Assembly: GCF_900103285.1 (NCBI RefSeq)
Contig: NZ_FNGS01000004.1
Location: forward strand, 601,960 to 665,959
Direction: 5' to 3'
Source: Siphonobacter aquaeclarae
GTDB lineage: Bacteria > Bacteroidota > Bacteroidia > Cytophagales > Spirosomataceae
DNA length: 64,000 nt
In this document: positions 50,934-59,153 of the stretch, in pieces
How positions within the stretch are numbered: the first letter of the stretch is position 1
Layout of the letters: the number at the start of each line of letters is the position of its first letter
Position numbers and translations under genes: made by a program
Notes under the pieces: model-generated
The model's input: the letters and a program-made list of their open reading frames with translations, nothing else
What the model was told of the DNA's origin: nothing
The model's database searches: none

Positions 50934-50959
50934 CCGGGGGCGGCTTATCCCGCCCCCGG
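50934..50959 (+). other. GC-rich hairpin between ccoNO and ccoQ
   Basis: CCGGGGGCGG (50934-50943) pairs perfectly with CCGCCCCCGG (50950-50959), 10 bp with a 6-base loop. It starts five bases after the ccoNO stop and has no U tract, so it probably stabilises or processes the message, or reduces read-through, rather than ending it fully. Confidence 0.65.
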
Positions 50960-50976
50960 ACTAAACCCTACGCGCT

Positions 50977-51135
50977 ATGTTCCGCAACCTCATTACTCAG
51001 CTCCAGGGCGCTGATCTATACATGATTTCATCCCTGCTGATTTTCGTTCTGTTTTTCGCGGCAATGGGTCTGTACGTCCTTCTCGCCGACAAAAAACACC
51101 TCAACCGGATGAGCGCGATGCCGCTCGACAACTAA
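50977..51135 (+). CDS. ccoQ: CcoQ-like small membrane subunit
   Basis: This 52-residue protein has a single membrane helix (MISSLLIFVLFFAAMGLYVLL) followed by the short basic tail ADKKHLNRMSAMPLDN. It lies between ccoNO and ccoP, the usual place for CcoQ, and has the family size and one-helix topology with a charged tail. CcoQ stabilises the oxidase complex. Sequence identity to known CcoQ is low, so the call rests on position and topology. Confidence 0.75.
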   Translation: MFRNLITQLQGADLYMISSLLIFVLFFAAMGLYVLLADKKHLNRMSAMPLDN

Positions 51136-51164
51136 TACCCAGGGTCCCCTAACTGTTTCTTACC

Positions 51165-51938
51165 ATGAATTTTCAGATCAATACCGGCGAAGAGCTCTTT
51201 CTGGTGGTCATCCTGGCCTTCCTCGTTTTCGGGGCGCTGGGTATCTGCGTCGCGGTGATCCACCTGTACCTGTCGGTCAAGCAACTCGCCCTGCCGGCCG
51301 AAAAATCCCCGAAAGAAGATCTCTATGCCGGCGGCACCTTCTGGAACCGGCTGTTTCGGGTACCACCTTCCTCGGCCAATGATTCCCTGCTGATGGAGCA
51401 CGCTCCCGACGGTATCCAGGAGCTCGACAACCCGACACCCCCGTGGTTTATGTTTCTTTTCTATGGAACGATCGTTTTCGCCGCGGTTTACCTGGTCATC
51501 TACCACGTAGCCGGTGACGGAGACATCATGAACCGGGAATACACCACCGAGATCGCCGCAGCCGATAAAGCCCGGGAAGCCTATCTCAAGAAATTCGCCA
51601 ACTCCGTCAACGAAAACAACGTCACGGTACTCAAAGACGCCAAGGCCGTCACCGAAGGGAAGAAACTCTTTGACCAGTACTGCGTAGCGTGCCACGGCTC
51701 TGCCGGCGAAGGGAAAGTAGGTCCCAACCTGACCGATGAATACTGGCTCCACGGCGGCACCGTCAAGGCGGTCTTCCATACCATCACCGAAGGCGTACCC
51801 GACAAAGGCATGCTTTCCTGGAAAAAACAGCTGAATCCCATTCAGATTCAGCAAGTTACCAGCTATATCTTTTCCCTGAAAGGCTCAAACCCTGCCGGGG
51901 CGAAAGAGCCGCAGGGAGAAAAACTCGCTGCTGAATAG
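51165..51938 (+). CDS. ccoP: cbb3 oxidase subunit III (CcoP), monoheme form
   Basis: This 257-residue protein has two membrane helices (about 12-38 and 95-116), the second preceded by GIQELDNPTPPWFMFLFYGT, which is typical of CcoP. The cytochrome domain has one heme motif QYCVACHGSAGEGKVGPNL (Cys173, Cys176, His177). Proteobacterial CcoP usually carries two hemes; only one is seen here, as in many Bacteroidota. It passes electrons to CcoO. The gene starts 29 bases after ccoQ in the same operon. Confidence 0.93.
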   Translation: MNFQINTGEELFLVVILAFLVFGALGICVAVIHLYLSVKQLALPAEKSPKEDLYAGGTFWNRLFRVPPSSANDSLLMEHAPDGIQELDNPTPPWFMFLFYGTIVFAAVYLVIYHVAGDGDIMNREYTTEIAAADKAREAYLKKFANSVNENNVTVLKDAKAVTEGKKLFDQYCVACHGSAGEGKVGPNLTDEYWLHGGTVKAVFHTITEGVPDKGMLSWKKQLNPIQIQQVTSYIFSLKGSNPAGAKEPQGEKLAAE

Positions 51939-51980
51939 TCTCACTTACCGGCAGGGACGCACGTCCCTGCCCCTACAGCC

Positions 51981-53378
51981 ATGATACAAGCACAAGAGGA
52001 GTTCCGGGACCACGTCAGTAATCAGGAGACTGACGGCCGGCGAAAATGGATCTACCCGCGCCTGCCGAAAGGCGGCGTGTATTACCGGTGGAGAATCGTC
52101 GTGGCTCTGGGGCTCCTTCTTATCTTATTCGGGTTGCCCTGGCTGGAATTTCAGGGCCACCCGTTGTTTCTTTTCAACGTGCTCGACCGGAAGTTTATCT
52201 TCTTCGGCGTGCCGTTCTGGCCCCAGGATTTTTACCTCGTCGCGCTGGGTTTACTGGCCTTCATGGTCTTTATTATCGCGTTTACGGTCGCCTTCGGGCG
52301 GGTGTGGTGCGGCTGGGCCTGCCCGCAGACCATTTTCATGGAAGTCGTTTTCCGGACGATCGAAAACTGGATAGAAGGCGACTACAAAGCCCAGAAAAAA
52401 CTCGATGCCGGCCCCTGGAATTCGGACAAAATCCGGAAGAAAACACTCAAACACCTCGTTTTCTTCCTGATTTCCTTTGCCATTGCCAATACGTTCCTGG
52501 CCTATCTGATCGGGAAAGACGAACTCCTGGCGATCCAGACGGATAATCCGATGAACCACCTCGGCGGACTCGCTTCTCTCCTGGTATTCACCGTGGTCTT
52601 TTACCTCGTGTTTGCCAAGCTTCGGGAAATTGTCTGCATTGTCATCTGCCCTTACGGACGGTTGCAGGGCGTTTTGCTGGATAAGAAGTCGATCGTCGTG
52701 GCCTACGACTACGTCCGCGGCGAGCCCCGCGGAAAACTCAGCAAGAAAGAAAATGAAACGCCGAAGGGTGATTGCGTGGACTGCTCCCTCTGCGTTCAGG
52801 TATGCCCGACGGGCATTGATATCCGCCACGGCACCCAGCTGGAGTGTATCAACTGCACAGCCTGCATCGACGCCTGTGACCAGGTAATGGACAAAATTCA
52901 CAAACCGAAAGGCCTGATCCGGTATGCCTCTCTCGAAGGCATCGAGCAGAAAAAGAAGCTCCGTTTCGACGGGCGTCTCCGCGCCTATTCGGCCGTATTG
53001 CTCATCCTGACGGCTGTGATCGGCTACCTGCTCGTGGTCCGGAAAGATGTGGATACGACCATTCTCCGCGCTTCGGGCCTGACGTTCCAGAAGCAGCCGG
53101 ACGGCCGGATTTCCAATTTGTACAACCTTGAAATCGTCAACAAAACCTTCCGTCCTGTTCACGTGACGGTCCGGGTGAAGCAGCCCGATTTCGCCCTGCA
53201 ATTCGTCGGGCAGCCCCTGACGACTGTCGAGCCGGGTGAGCTCACCAAAGGCTCCTTCTTCCTGTCGGTACCTGCCCGCCGCATCCGCGAAAACAAGACA
53301 CCCCTCGTTCTCGAAATCCTCGCCGACGGGAAAATGGTGGAAGAAGTGGGGACGAATTTTATGGGGCCGGTGGAGTGA
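51981..53378 (+). CDS. ccoG: Cytochrome oxidase accessory protein CcoG (RdxA/FixG)
   Basis: This 465-residue protein has about five membrane helices. The central region holds two 4Fe-4S motifs, CVDCSLCVQVCPTGIDIRHG and CINCTACIDACDQVMDKIHK, and FGRVWCGWACPQTIFMEVVF is the conserved CGWxCPQ block near helix 2-3. A C-terminal Ig-like domain (about 355-465) follows. CcoG reduces copper for cbb3 assembly. It ends at the edge of a gaaaactg-word repeat and lies 42 bases after ccoP. Confidence 0.94.
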   Translation: MIQAQEEFRDHVSNQETDGRRKWIYPRLPKGGVYYRWRIVVALGLLLILFGLPWLEFQGHPLFLFNVLDRKFIFFGVPFWPQDFYLVALGLLAFMVFIIAFTVAFGRVWCGWACPQTIFMEVVFRTIENWIEGDYKAQKKLDAGPWNSDKIRKKTLKHLVFFLISFAIANTFLAYLIGKDELLAIQTDNPMNHLGGLASLLVFTVVFYLVFAKLREIVCIVICPYGRLQGVLLDKKSIVVAYDYVRGEPRGKLSKKENETPKGDCVDCSLCVQVCPTGIDIRHGTQLECINCTACIDACDQVMDKIHKPKGLIRYASLEGIEQKKKLRFDGRLRAYSAVLLILTAVIGYLLVVRKDVDTTILRASGLTFQKQPDGRISNLYNLEIVNKTFRPVHVTVRVKQPDFALQFVGQPLTTVEPGELTKGSFFLSVPARRIRENKTPLVLEILADGKMVEEVGTNFMGPVE

Positions 53379-53475
53379 GCGGTTTTCGGTTTACTGTTTT
53401 CCGTTTTCAGTTAAAGCGTCCGAAAACTGAAAACCGCAAACTGAAAACTGATTTTCCTAACCTGAAAACTGATTT
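53379..53475. repeat. gaaaactg-word repeat between ccoG and ccoH
   Basis: The spacer is made of GCGGTTTTCGGTTTACTG, then CCGTTTTCAG, and the inverse words CGAAAACTGAAAACCGC, then two copies of CTGAAAACTGATTTTCC separated by TAAC. The two halves are imperfect inverse copies. It begins directly after the ccoG stop and ends three bases before the ccoH start, so it is inside an operon. It belongs to the word family found at 8003 and 20088. Confidence 0.75.
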
Positions 53476-53478
53476 TCC

Positions 53479-53898
53479 ATGAACTGGGGAAAAGCCATCA
53501 TCACCGCGTTTATCGCCTTCGGGTCGTTTATCGGGTTTCTGGTATACCGGATGACGACCGCCAAAGTGGACCTTGTCCGGTCCGACTACTATCAGACTGA
53601 AATCGGCTATCAGAAGCAGATCGAGCGCATCCGGCACAGCCGCAGGGCCAGCGACCCGCTGAAGGTCCGGTTTGAGCCCGCGCAGCAGCAGGTATCCTTT
53701 GCCGTACCGGCTTCGGCGCGGGGCGGAGAAGTGCGTTTCTTCCGTCCGTCTGATGCCCGGCTGGATTTCACTGTGCCCGTCACGCCCGGGATGGCGCCCG
53801 TCCCGACGGCCCGCCTCCGCAAAGGCTACTGGAAGGTACAGGTAACCTGGACCGACGGTCAGCAGGAATACTATTCCGAGGAGCATCTCACCCTTTAA
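53479..53898 (+). CDS. ccoH: FixH family protein (CcoH)
   Basis: This 139-residue protein has one N-terminal membrane helix (WGKAIITAFIAFGSFIGFLVYRM, about residues 2-24) and a periplasmic beta-rich domain. The pattern (KVDLVRSDYYQTEIGYQKQI, then GEVRFFRPSDARLDFTVPV, and LRKGYWKVQVTWTDGQQEYY) matches FixH, a cbb3 oxidase assembly factor. It lies between ccoG and the TauE-like gene. The ATG at 53479 fits the helix. Confidence 0.87.
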   Translation: MNWGKAIITAFIAFGSFIGFLVYRMTTAKVDLVRSDYYQTEIGYQKQIERIRHSRRASDPLKVRFEPAQQQVSFAVPASARGGEVRFFRPSDARLDFTVPVTPGMAPVPTARLRKGYWKVQVTWTDGQQEYYSEEHLTL

Positions 53899-53902
53899 TA
53901 CG

Positions 53903-54601
53903 ATGTCCATGATTCAGCTTGCTTTCCTGACCGGCCTGGTTGCCAGCCTGCACTGTGTGGGGATGTGCGGTCCGATCGCACTCGCCCTGCCTGTTGGCGG
54001 CCTGCCGGAAGGGAAAGCCTGGATCGCCCGGCTGATTTACAATGGGTTCAGGACGCTGAGCTACGGAATACTCGGCCTTGGCGTCGGGCTCTTCGGCGAG
54101 CGGCTTTCCCTCTTCGGCTGGCAGCAGCAGGTATCGGTCGCCGCCGGTTTGCTGATGATTTTTTTGGTGACGGGAAAACGCTTCATCCGCTTTCCGATAA
54201 CCGCCACCCTTTCCTTCCGCAAACTCCTGCAAACCAAAAAGTTCTGGGCTTTTGCCGGCGCCGGGCTACTCAATGGCCTGCTTCCCTGCGGCCTGGTGTA
54301 TGTAGCGCTGGCCGGCGCGCTGACAGCGGGCTCACCCGCCGACGGCTTCCTGTACATGATTGCCTACGGCTTCGGGACTTTACCTGCCATGCTCTCTGTC
54401 AGCTGGTTATGGAAGCGGGTAAGTATGCCGGTGCGGCAGCGGCTGAACCGCTTCATCCCGATGTACACGATCGTGGTGGCGCTGCTGTTTATCTGGCGGG
54501 GTTTGGGCTTCGGGCTTCCGTTCAGCCCGCGGACGCCGGCTCCCGGCGAACCGCCGGTGTGCGTTACGGGGGGTAGTCATCTTACCGGCGCCAATCGCTG
54601 A
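53903..54601 (+). CDS. TauE/SafE-like (UreH domain) membrane protein of the cbb3 operon
   Basis: This 232-residue protein has six membrane helices. FLTGLVASLHCVGMCGPIAL and GLLNGLLPCGLVYVALAGAL are the diagnostic Cys-containing blocks of the UreH/TauE-like family. In Bacteroidota and other phyla, members next to ccoH are linked to cbb3 assembly, probably copper handling; the family name sulfite exporter comes from distant relatives. It starts four bases after ccoH and ends the operon. A composition change toward AT begins about 170 bases after its stop. Confidence 0.88.
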   Translation: MSMIQLAFLTGLVASLHCVGMCGPIALALPVGGLPEGKAWIARLIYNGFRTLSYGILGLGVGLFGERLSLFGWQQQVSVAAGLLMIFLVTGKRFIRFPITATLSFRKLLQTKKFWAFAGAGLLNGLLPCGLVYVALAGALTAGSPADGFLYMIAYGFGTLPAMLSVSWLWKRVSMPVRQRLNRFIPMYTIVVALLFIWRGLGFGLPFSPRTPAPGEPPVCVTGGSHLTGANR

Positions 54602-54931
54602 AACCGGAGGCTTCGTCTTCGTTCGATACAGCTGGCTATAGTCGATCCCGTCACCTTCATTTCTCCCTGCGTACCCCGTCCTTTCCTACAGAAGACCATG
54701 TCAGCAATACCTGACCATGGAACAAGGCCTCCGTTGCTGGCATGCAACAGGTCAATAAATAGGCATTTTATGTCAAAAATACTTATATAAATTAATCAAG
54801 ATATTATATAAAAACAACACCGTCTGCGCGGTATTTTTCAAAGGACGTAGGTTACATTCTGTCGTCCCGATTGATATATGGCATGAAAATCCGCCATGTC
54901 AAGACATACTAACCTAACAATCTATCCTCAA
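54602..54931. other. Intergenic spacer with a base-composition shift
   Basis: The first 165 bases are GC-balanced, with a small hairpin (CCATGTCAG around 54706 and CTGACCATGG around 54721) that may end the cbb3 transcript. From about 54770 it becomes AT-rich (CTTATATAAATTAATC). No coding sequence, insertion sequence or direct repeat is recognised. The plausible promoter of the next gene lies in the AT-rich part. Confidence 0.5.
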
Positions 54932-56170
54932 ATGGATCGTTCCGATTTTGTTAAGAGTATGCTTGCCTTAACCGGCACAGCATTTGACTATGGTTGCAAA
55001 AGTACCGTTGAAGACCTGACCAACCTCTATTCTTCACCCATCTCCAAAGACGCACAAGACTGGTTTTCAAACCAATACGTAAAAGTATATGAAGGAGCCA
55101 GAACAAAAGACGTCTCCATAACCCGAACGCTTGATTGGGCCAGGCAGCAGATTGCGAAATCCAACAAACATGATTTTATTTGGGTACCCATTGAGTATTC
55201 AGGAGACGAAAAGGGAACAGCTATTTTGATGTGGAAAGAAGGGGAAGAATATGTTCAACAACTCGCCCAATACTTAAGTTGGTCAATAGCTGAAGGGTTT
55301 CTTATCTACCGAAAGCCAAATGGAGACTATGATGGTTTTCTTGCTCAGCTTGCCTTCGATCCACAAAAAAGTAAACCCGGATCTGTAGTTGATCCTTCAA
55401 GTTTCACAGGACTTGTTGTTAATGCTGACTGGAACGAGAATATTTTACGGTCATGGCGGTTCTTGGATGGCAAGCTCGTAAACTACTACAATCCGAATGT
55501 AAAAAATAAAGGAGGCAGAACTAAAGAGTGCATTACATATTACACTCAATATTCAACCATGTCAGGTGTGTCATGCGGCCCTAGCTGTATTGACGTCACT
55601 TATACCCTTCATAACGTTGCTCAGACTTACTGCTATGGCGACTACAACAGCAGCGACCAAGGGGGATATACGGGTAGCGGAGGATATTCGCCGAGTAACA
55701 CGGGAGGTGGATATACTCCCCCAACAACGCCAACGATAAGCCCGATTGTTGATTACGATCTTTACAAACTAACCTCCGACCGCTATAGCTGGGAAAGAGC
55801 ACAGTTTGAAAAACGTCTTAATGAAAGTATTAATGCAGTTGGGTTAGGCATTTCAACCTTAGATCTTTCTCTGTCGAAAGCAACAGCAATTGTCAGTACA
55901 CTGGGTTTCAACGCAAATAAGATCCGAGTCGCAAGTGTGACAGGACTAACTGCGGGAGCCAAAGCCGTTAGTTTCATTGGAGTCGGAATAGGCGTTTACC
56001 AAGTGTACGTTGGGTTTTCTGATCATGATTATAGCAAAAATGATTGGCTAACATTAGGCGCTACTGCATTGGGGGTGGCAGCTGCGTTTACTCCAATTGG
56101 TTGGTTTACAGTGCTGGTCGCAGGCGTATCTGTTGGAGTTTCAGTTTATACAACGGCAAATCCCGAATAA
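54932..56170 (+). CDS. Exported toxin-like protein with hydrophobic C-terminus, unknown family
   Basis: This is a 412-residue protein if it starts at the ATG at 54932 (MDRSDFVKSMLALTGTAFDYGC), which gives a signal like that of the Rieske lipoprotein at 2706; an ATG at 54896 adds 12 residues. Mature regions: a soluble domain (about 25-220), a Cys-containing segment (TKECITYY, SCGPSCIDV, TYCYGDYN), a Gly/Ser/Thr/Pro-rich linker (about 245-275) and a C-terminal hydrophobic domain (about 310-412) with GxxxG-like repeats ending GWFTVLVAGVSVGVSVYTTA. Hydrophobic C-termini after a linker are common in Bacteroidota polymorphic toxins. The small membrane protein downstream could be its immunity factor. 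AT-rich codon use is unlike its neighbours. Confidence 0.6.
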   Translation: MDRSDFVKSMLALTGTAFDYGCKSTVEDLTNLYSSPISKDAQDWFSNQYVKVYEGARTKDVSITRTLDWARQQIAKSNKHDFIWVPIEYSGDEKGTAILMWKEGEEYVQQLAQYLSWSIAEGFLIYRKPNGDYDGFLAQLAFDPQKSKPGSVVDPSSFTGLVVNADWNENILRSWRFLDGKLVNYYNPNVKNKGGRTKECITYYTQYSTMSGVSCGPSCIDVTYTLHNVAQTYCYGDYNSSDQGGYTGSGGYSPSNTGGGYTPPTTPTISPIVDYDLYKLTSDRYSWERAQFEKRLNESINAVGLGISTLDLSLSKATAIVSTLGFNANKIRVASVTGLTAGAKAVSFIGVGIGVYQVYVGFSDHDYSKNDWLTLGATALGVAAAFTPIGWFTVLVAGVSVGVSVYTTANPE

Positions 56171-56228
56171 TTCACACTCTTAACAGAGATGGGTAACGCT
56201 CGTCTCTGTTAACTTATAAATCTGTGTT

Positions 56229-56621
56229 ATGATAGATTTTCTAAATGACGTCAGAGAAGGCAATTATATTTTCTTAAGAAAATATAATTCAATATCTATT
56301 TCTAAAATACAAAATAGAGGTGTTTTGTGTATTTTACTATTGGTTTACTATTTATCACTGAATTTATTCATTTTAGGGCTTTGGTATAAATTAACAGGAA
56401 TAGTTTATTATAATAAGCATATAAAAGGAATATTATTTTTCTCATCGTATGCTCTTATATATTATTTAATAAATAGAAAAATATCAACAAACTATAATAT
56501 GAATATATATTCACAAGACGAAAGGAATAGAAAAATGAAGTCATTTATATATTTTTCAACTGGTGCTTTTGTTTTTTTAATTTTTGTTATTTTAATAAAT
56601 ATTTTTGTTTTCGGCTTTTAA
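56229..56621 (+). CDS. Small AT-rich membrane protein (putative immunity protein)
   Basis: This 130-residue protein has three or four hydrophobic helices (GVLCILLLVYYLSLNLFILG, GILFFSSYALIYYLI, and a C-terminal IYFSTGAFVFLIFVILIN). It is the most AT-rich gene in the window. No family is recognised. It lies 58 bases downstream of the toxin-like gene and its stop abuts the next start (TAA ATG), so all three island genes are probably one operon. Being small, membrane-bound and directly downstream, it fits the position of an immunity protein; this is inference. Confidence 0.55.
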   Translation: MIDFLNDVREGNYIFLRKYNSISISKIQNRGVLCILLLVYYLSLNLFILGLWYKLTGIVYYNKHIKGILFFSSYALIYYLINRKISTNYNMNIYSQDERNRKMKSFIYFSTGAFVFLIFVILINIFVFGF

Positions 56622-57416
56622 ATGGTTAATAAGAATAGTTCTGTGATATACTTGAAAGATACGACATTCGTTATCCCCATTCGAATTGATTCATTTGAAC
56701 GATTCGAAAATATCAATATACTGGTTCGTTATTTAACAGACTTTTTCGATACTAATATTTTAATTCTTGAAGCTGACTATACCAATACAGGGTTAGTAGA
56801 AGATGCTGTAAAGGGTATTTTAGAGTATTCCTTCACAAAAGATGACAATCCCGTTTTCCATCGGACAAAATACCTTAACCATCTGTCCCGAATTGTCAAC
56901 ACCGAATACATAGCCGTTTGGGATAGTGATGTAATTGTCCATCCTAATCAAATTGATTTGGCAATCTCCAGGTTAAGGCAAAATACACATGACTTCGTCT
57001 TTCCATACGATGGTCACTTTTTTGATACCGGTGCAGTTAATCGAATCGAGTTTCTAAAATCCGGCAACCTCGATTATCTATTGTCGAATACAGCGACTAT
57101 GTCGCTGCCTTACACGAGTACCGCTTGCGGAGGAGGTTTTTTTGCCAGGCTCTCGGATTACCTCGAATGCGGAGGTGAAAACGAGAACTTTTATGGTTGG
57201 GGGCAAGAAGACGGGGAAAGAGTGAAACGATGGCAGATACTAGGCAAACGACTGATTCGTGTGAAAGGCCCCATGTTTCACCTCTATCATCCCAGAGGAA
57301 AAAATAGCGGTTATCTTTCCGATGCCCACCGAAATGCACAGATCGCTGAATTTCATCGCATTAGCTCTTTAAACAAGGACGCGCTTCTAAGAGAAATACA
57401 AACCTGGAAACGTTGA
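56622..57416 (+). CDS. Galactosyltransferase-like glycosyltransferase
   Basis: This 264-residue protein has a GT-A layout: TTFVIPIRIDSFERFENINI at the start, the DxD motif in AVWDSDVIVHPNQI, and the C-terminal NENFYGWGQEDGERVKR block of the galactosyltransferase-related (GT7 C-terminal) family. It also has FHLYHPRGKNSG near the end. It has no signal or membrane helix. The start abuts the preceding stop. It is AT-rich like the other island genes, and at its stop (57414-57416) the base composition returns to normal. Its sugar acceptor is unknown; it could modify the exported protein of the island. Confidence 0.75.
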   Translation: MVNKNSSVIYLKDTTFVIPIRIDSFERFENINILVRYLTDFFDTNILILEADYTNTGLVEDAVKGILEYSFTKDDNPVFHRTKYLNHLSRIVNTEYIAVWDSDVIVHPNQIDLAISRLRQNTHDFVFPYDGHFFDTGAVNRIEFLKSGNLDYLLSNTATMSLPYTSTACGGGFFARLSDYLECGGENENFYGWGQEDGERVKRWQILGKRLIRVKGPMFHLYHPRGKNSGYLSDAHRNAQIAEFHRISSLNKDALLREIQTWKR

Positions 57417-57417
57417 T

Positions 57418-57507
57418 AACCGTTACCTGCTGCCTGCCGGCCTCTACCTCGTCAAAGTGACGCAGAAAGACGGCGGCGTCAGTACGCACGAGGTGCCCGT
57501 CAACCGG
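57418..57507 (+). pseudogene. Remnant of a T9SS C-terminal sorting domain
   Basis: The plus strand reads DNRYLLPAGLYLVKVTQK, then DGGVSTHEVPVNR, in one frame right after the galactosyltransferase stop. This matches the last strands of type IX secretion sorting domains (LPAGLYLVKV...VPV). No start, no upstream part and no proper stop are present, and the frame runs on over the 3' end of the NFACT gene. It is probably the tail of a secreted protein whose main part was lost when the AT-rich island entered. Confidence 0.6.
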
Positions 57508-57510
57508 CAT

Positions 57511-59076
57511 TCACGGCGCCGGCTCTACCAGCACAACTTCTTCCTTGTCTACAATCACCTGACCTTCCAGCAAATCCCGGGTTTTGCGGACGTATTTTTT
57601 CGGGGTGACGATCACCGGACACAGGCTGTCGTTCCGACGTTTCGAATAGTAGGCAGCGAGCTTGGCTGCTTTTTCAATGACAGGGTTCGGAAATTTCTTA
57701 CCCGGCTGGTGGCGGATGATGACGTGGGAGCCCGTCACGTCGCGGGCATGCAGCCACAGGTCTTCCTTCCGGGTATACCGCTGGGTAAGGAGGTCGTTGT
57801 TTTTCGCATTTTTTCCAACAAAAATTTCAAACCCCTGATACTCATAGCGCTTGAAAAGCGTAGCAGCCGAAACATCCGGCTTCTCCATTTTATCGAGACC
57901 GCTGGTTTTGAGGTACTTGCGTAATTCCTTCAGGGTTTCGAGGGCCTCCACCTTTTCGATCTGCTCGTCGTACCCGGTCAGCTCCTTTTCCCGGGCGGTC
58001 AGGTTTTCCATCAGGTGTTCGACTTCGATCTTCTCGTTTTTCGCCTTTCGGTAGTAGCTCTCCGCATTTCTCTGGGGCGACAGATCGGGTTTCAGCTTGA
58101 TTTTCAGGGGAACATCCCGGTAAAAATCGTATAACTCCACCGACTCCGCCCGCTCCGGTATCTGGTGCAGGTTCGCCATCAGAATATGCCCGATTTCTTC
58201 GTGTTTGACGGCTTTTTCCATTTCGTCCAGCTTCTCATACACCGCGTCGACGTACTGCTGGGTTTTCTGCTTCCGCTTCTGCAACAGCCGGACAATCTGG
58301 CCCTTCTCCCGGTCAAATACATTGATGCGGGAATAGGCATAGTAAAACCCGTTGGCCGCTTCGACAGGGTCCGTGAAAGATTTTTCGGCATCATCGGGTA
58401 TCAGGGTCAGGACCGGCTGATAATCAACCGTCTTGATGTAATACACCGGGTTATCCACAAAACCCAGTACCTGCTGCACGAGTGCCCAGCGCTCATCCAG
58501 AGACGCGGTACGGTACCCTTTGCGATCGAGCCAGGCGGAAATATCCTTGCCAAACGTCGGAAAGAGCTTGCGCCAGTCGCCCGACACCGCCTCAAATGCC
58601 TCCCGGCTTTGATTCAGCGGGCGGTCGAGGGTCCGGATATCCAGCTGTTCATCCGTGACCAGCTTATTGTGGAAAAGGTCCGTCACCTCCGTTCCCTGCA
58701 CCAATACCAGGTTGGAGCGATTTCCAAACAGCTTGAAAACCAGGTGCAGATCTTCGTCAAAATCAATGGAAAAGGCCCGTTCATTGAGAAACTGGCGGAC
58801 GCCGGTGACGGGCTTGTCGACCAGCTCCGAAAACAGATCTACGGTATTCTTTCCAGCCCGGCGGAAGTCATCCGGAAAGCTAAGCGCCACAAAATCAGGT
58901 CGGATCGTCGCCCGGACATACACATCCCGGCGCTTCCGCCACTGCTTTCCGTCTTCGCAAAAACCGATGACCAGCTCGTCTTTCTCCTGGGAAAAACACT
59001 CCGCCAATACCATGCCGGTCAGGCGTTTTCCGAGTTCGGCTGACAGCTGCCGGAGGAAGTAATAATTGCTCTGCAT
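57511..59076 (-). CDS. NFACT RNA-binding protein (RqcH/FbpA/DUF814 family)
   Basis: This 521-residue protein has the NFACT layout: an N-terminal NFACT-N domain (YYFLRQLSAELGKRLTGMVL, later FLNERAFSIDFDEDLHLVFK, LFGNRSNLVLVQG), a long coiled-coil middle (about 270-400, LENLTAREKELTGYDEQIEK region), and a C-terminal NFACT-R/DUF814 domain (FEIFVGKNAKNNDLLTQRYT, then DLWLHARDVTGSHVIIRHQP). In bacteria RqcH-type proteins bind tRNA on stalled large ribosomal subunits and add alanine tails. It is a single unit, divergent from the ABC transporter genes. Confidence 0.93.
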   Translation of the reverse strand: MQSNYYFLRQLSAELGKRLTGMVLAECFSQEKDELVIGFCEDGKQWRKRRDVYVRATIRPDFVALSFPDDFRRAGKNTVDLFSELVDKPVTGVRQFLNERAFSIDFDEDLHLVFKLFGNRSNLVLVQGTEVTDLFHNKLVTDEQLDIRTLDRPLNQSREAFEAVSGDWRKLFPTFGKDISAWLDRKGYRTASLDERWALVQQVLGFVDNPVYYIKTVDYQPVLTLIPDDAEKSFTDPVEAANGFYYAYSRINVFDREKGQIVRLLQKRKQKTQQYVDAVYEKLDEMEKAVKHEEIGHILMANLHQIPERAESVELYDFYRDVPLKIKLKPDLSPQRNAESYYRKAKNEKIEVEHLMENLTAREKELTGYDEQIEKVEALETLKELRKYLKTSGLDKMEKPDVSAATLFKRYEYQGFEIFVGKNAKNNDLLTQRYTRKEDLWLHARDVTGSHVIIRHQPGKKFPNPVIEKAAKLAAYYSKRRNDSLCPVIVTPKKYVRKTRDLLEGQVIVDKEEVVLVEPAP

Positions 59077-59153
59077 GGCGCAAAAGTACGAACGGCGGCC
59101 GCTGAATGCTGGTCGGTTTGGCTTCCGGAAGGAAGAATCCTTTTTTTGCAGCC

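Noticed and set aside
54700-54740. Attachment site or direct repeats flanking the AT-rich island
   Set aside because: I compared the left edge with the right edge at 57400-57440 and saw no repeat; no integrase or tRNA gene is near.
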